DNA from: Acetobacteraceae bacterium
GTDB taxonomy: Bacteria; Pseudomonadota; Alphaproteobacteria; Acetobacterales; Acetobacteraceae
Length of the DNA stretch: 12,634 nucleotides
Direction of reading: 5' to 3'
Assembly: GCA_027306955.1 (NCBI GenBank)
Contig: DAHUXX010000162.1
Coordinates: forward strand, 1-12,634
A program made the position numbers and the translations under genes. A model generated the notes under the pieces. That model was not told the DNA's origin and made no database searches. It saw nothing but the letters and a program-made list of their open reading frames with translations. Of this stretch, positions 11,812-12,634 are shown piece after piece; the first letter of the stretch is position 1; each line of letters begins with the position of its first letter.

Positions 11812-12634
11812 CACTTCGACTTCAGCTGCAGGTCCTTGGGAAGGAATGAGATGTCGACCACCTTCTTCCAGTCCACCGGTCCCTTCTGCTTGCCGATGAT
11901 CTGCAACCCCTCGATCATCCGGTTCATGCCAGCATAGTCGAGCTCGCCTTCGAGCCAGTAATGGATCGCCGCGAAGTTGTGAAACACCTTGCGATAGAGC
12001 GCGGCGTTGCCGTGATACGCCGCGGCCACGATATCCGCGGCCTGGTTCGGATGCGCGTAGATGAAGCGCACGCCGTCTTCCCGCGCGGCGATAATCCCCC
12101 GCAGCACCTCGGGATGCGCCTTGGCGTAGGCTCGCGTGGTGATCCCCACCGATTGCATCATCTGCGGCGGCATCACGTCCTTGACCCAGAAGACGGGCTG
12201 GATCTTGCTCTCGTTCTCCGACCAGACCGGCTCGCCGGTCATGCCGGTGTCGATGGCGCCGTTCAGCACCGCGGAGAGGTTGGCGCCGATGCCACCGACC
12301 GAGACCAGCTTCACGTCGCTCGGCTTCATCCCGGCACGCTGGAGCGCCATCAGGATCAGCATGTTGGTCACCGACCCGGGCTCCGTGAAGCCGACCCGCT
12401 TGCCCACCAGGTCCTTGACGGAGTGCAGCGGCGAACCGGGTTTGGCGATCCAGAGAATGTCGGCGATCGTGTCGACGCCGCCGTTGATGATCACCAGCGG
12501 CTGGCCGGCATTGATCGCTTCCACCGCGGCGGACAGCGCCACCTCGCCATAGGGTATCCCGCCGGCGAGGGTGTTGCGCACCGTCGTCCCGCCTCCGGAC
12601 GAGGTCAGGAAGCCCGTGATGTCCACGTTGTGTT
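11811..12634 (-). CDS. NitT/TauT-family periplasmic substrate-binding protein, N-terminus outside window
   Basis: About 274 C-terminal residues are present; the frame stays open to the right edge, so the start, signal peptide and roughly 50-60 residues are missing. The visible part shows the NMT1/THI5-like two-lobe pattern: PLVIINGGVDTIADILWIAK, then VKDLVGKRVGFTEPGSVTNM, and GGIGANLSAVLNGAIDTGMT where the ligand-binding cleft forms. Then follow a hinge and a C-terminal lobe with PEVLRGIIAA and a Trp/Tyr-rich helix (IHYWLEGELDYAGMN). It would capture the transported ligand in the periplasm and hand it to the permeases. Its stop overlaps the ATPase start. Ligand type cannot be read from the sequence; this family covers sulfonates, nitrate, pyrimidine precursors and aromatic acids. 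Confidence 0.9.
   Translation of the reverse strand, partial: HNVDITGFLTSSGGGTTVRNTLAGGIPYGEVALSAAVEAINAGQPLVIINGGVDTIADILWIAKPGSPLHSVKDLVGKRVGFTEPGSVTNMLILMALQRAGMKPSDVKLVSVGGIGANLSAVLNGAIDTGMTGEPVWSENESKIQPVFWVKDVMPPQMMQSVGITTRAYAKAHPEVLRGIIAAREDGVRFIYAHPNQAADIVAAAYHGNAALYRKVFHNFAAIHYWLEGELDYAGMNRMIEGLQIIGKQKGPVDWKKVVDISFLPKDLQLKSK

Noticed and set aside
10175..11937. Plus-strand open frames of about 300-400 codons opposite the transporter genes
   Set aside because: Same GC-driven antisense pattern; the minus strand carries complete ABC transporter motifs.

Overview
This is a very GC-rich window (about 70% by eye) from a Gram-negative bacterium. The compact, overlapping operons, heavy Ala/Arg/Pro/Gly use, copper-assembly proteins of the SCO/PCu(A)C/DUF2946 type and NitT/TauT-type transporter all fit an alphaproteobacterium. 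An acetic-acid-bacterium relative (Acetobacteraceae/Rhodospirillales) is my best guess, inferred from style rather than a marker gene. I see no rRNA, tRNA, CRISPR, transposase or phage gene.

Layout. (1) 1-391, minus: the 5' part of a Gfo/Idh/MocA-type oxidoreductase, running off the left edge. (2) 536-913, plus: a small exported protein of unknown function. (3) 935-3942, minus: three genes read in the order class I methyltransferase, TPR plus ATP-grasp protein, SDR oxidoreductase. (4) 3973-4101: a composite palindromic intergenic element of two GAGCAA/TTGCTC-bounded units, between divergent genes. (5) 4246-4632, plus: a secreted-repeat (PF03640-like) protein with a TTG start, followed by a GC-rich hairpin. 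(6) 4733-6384, minus: a copper-handling cluster read as DUF2946-like protein, PCu(A)C copper chaperone, SCO protein. (7) 6464-12634, minus: a seven-gene operon read as NitT/TauT substrate-binding protein (5' end outside the window), ATPase, permease, permease, isocitrate lyase/PEP mutase-family lyase, LeuC-like and LeuD-like dehydratase subunits.

How the genes work together. The copper cluster probably delivers periplasmic copper to the CuA centre of cytochrome c oxidase. The right-hand operon is the most interesting part: an importer directly coupled to a C-C lyase with the KRCGH active-site motif and to a two-subunit aconitase-family hydratase. Every junction overlaps except one 90-nt gap before the lyase, which holds an 11-bp hairpin. 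The arrangement suggests uptake and breakdown of an unsaturated or methylated dicarboxylate: hydration to a substituted malate, then cleavage to pyruvate or another 2-oxoacid plus a short acid. This recalls the 2,3-dimethylmalate dehydratase/lyase steps of anaerobic nicotinate catabolism. Ordinary leucine biosynthesis by LeuCD cannot be excluded from sequence alone. The methyltransferase/TPR-ATP-grasp pair is a second candidate for an uncharacterised modification function.
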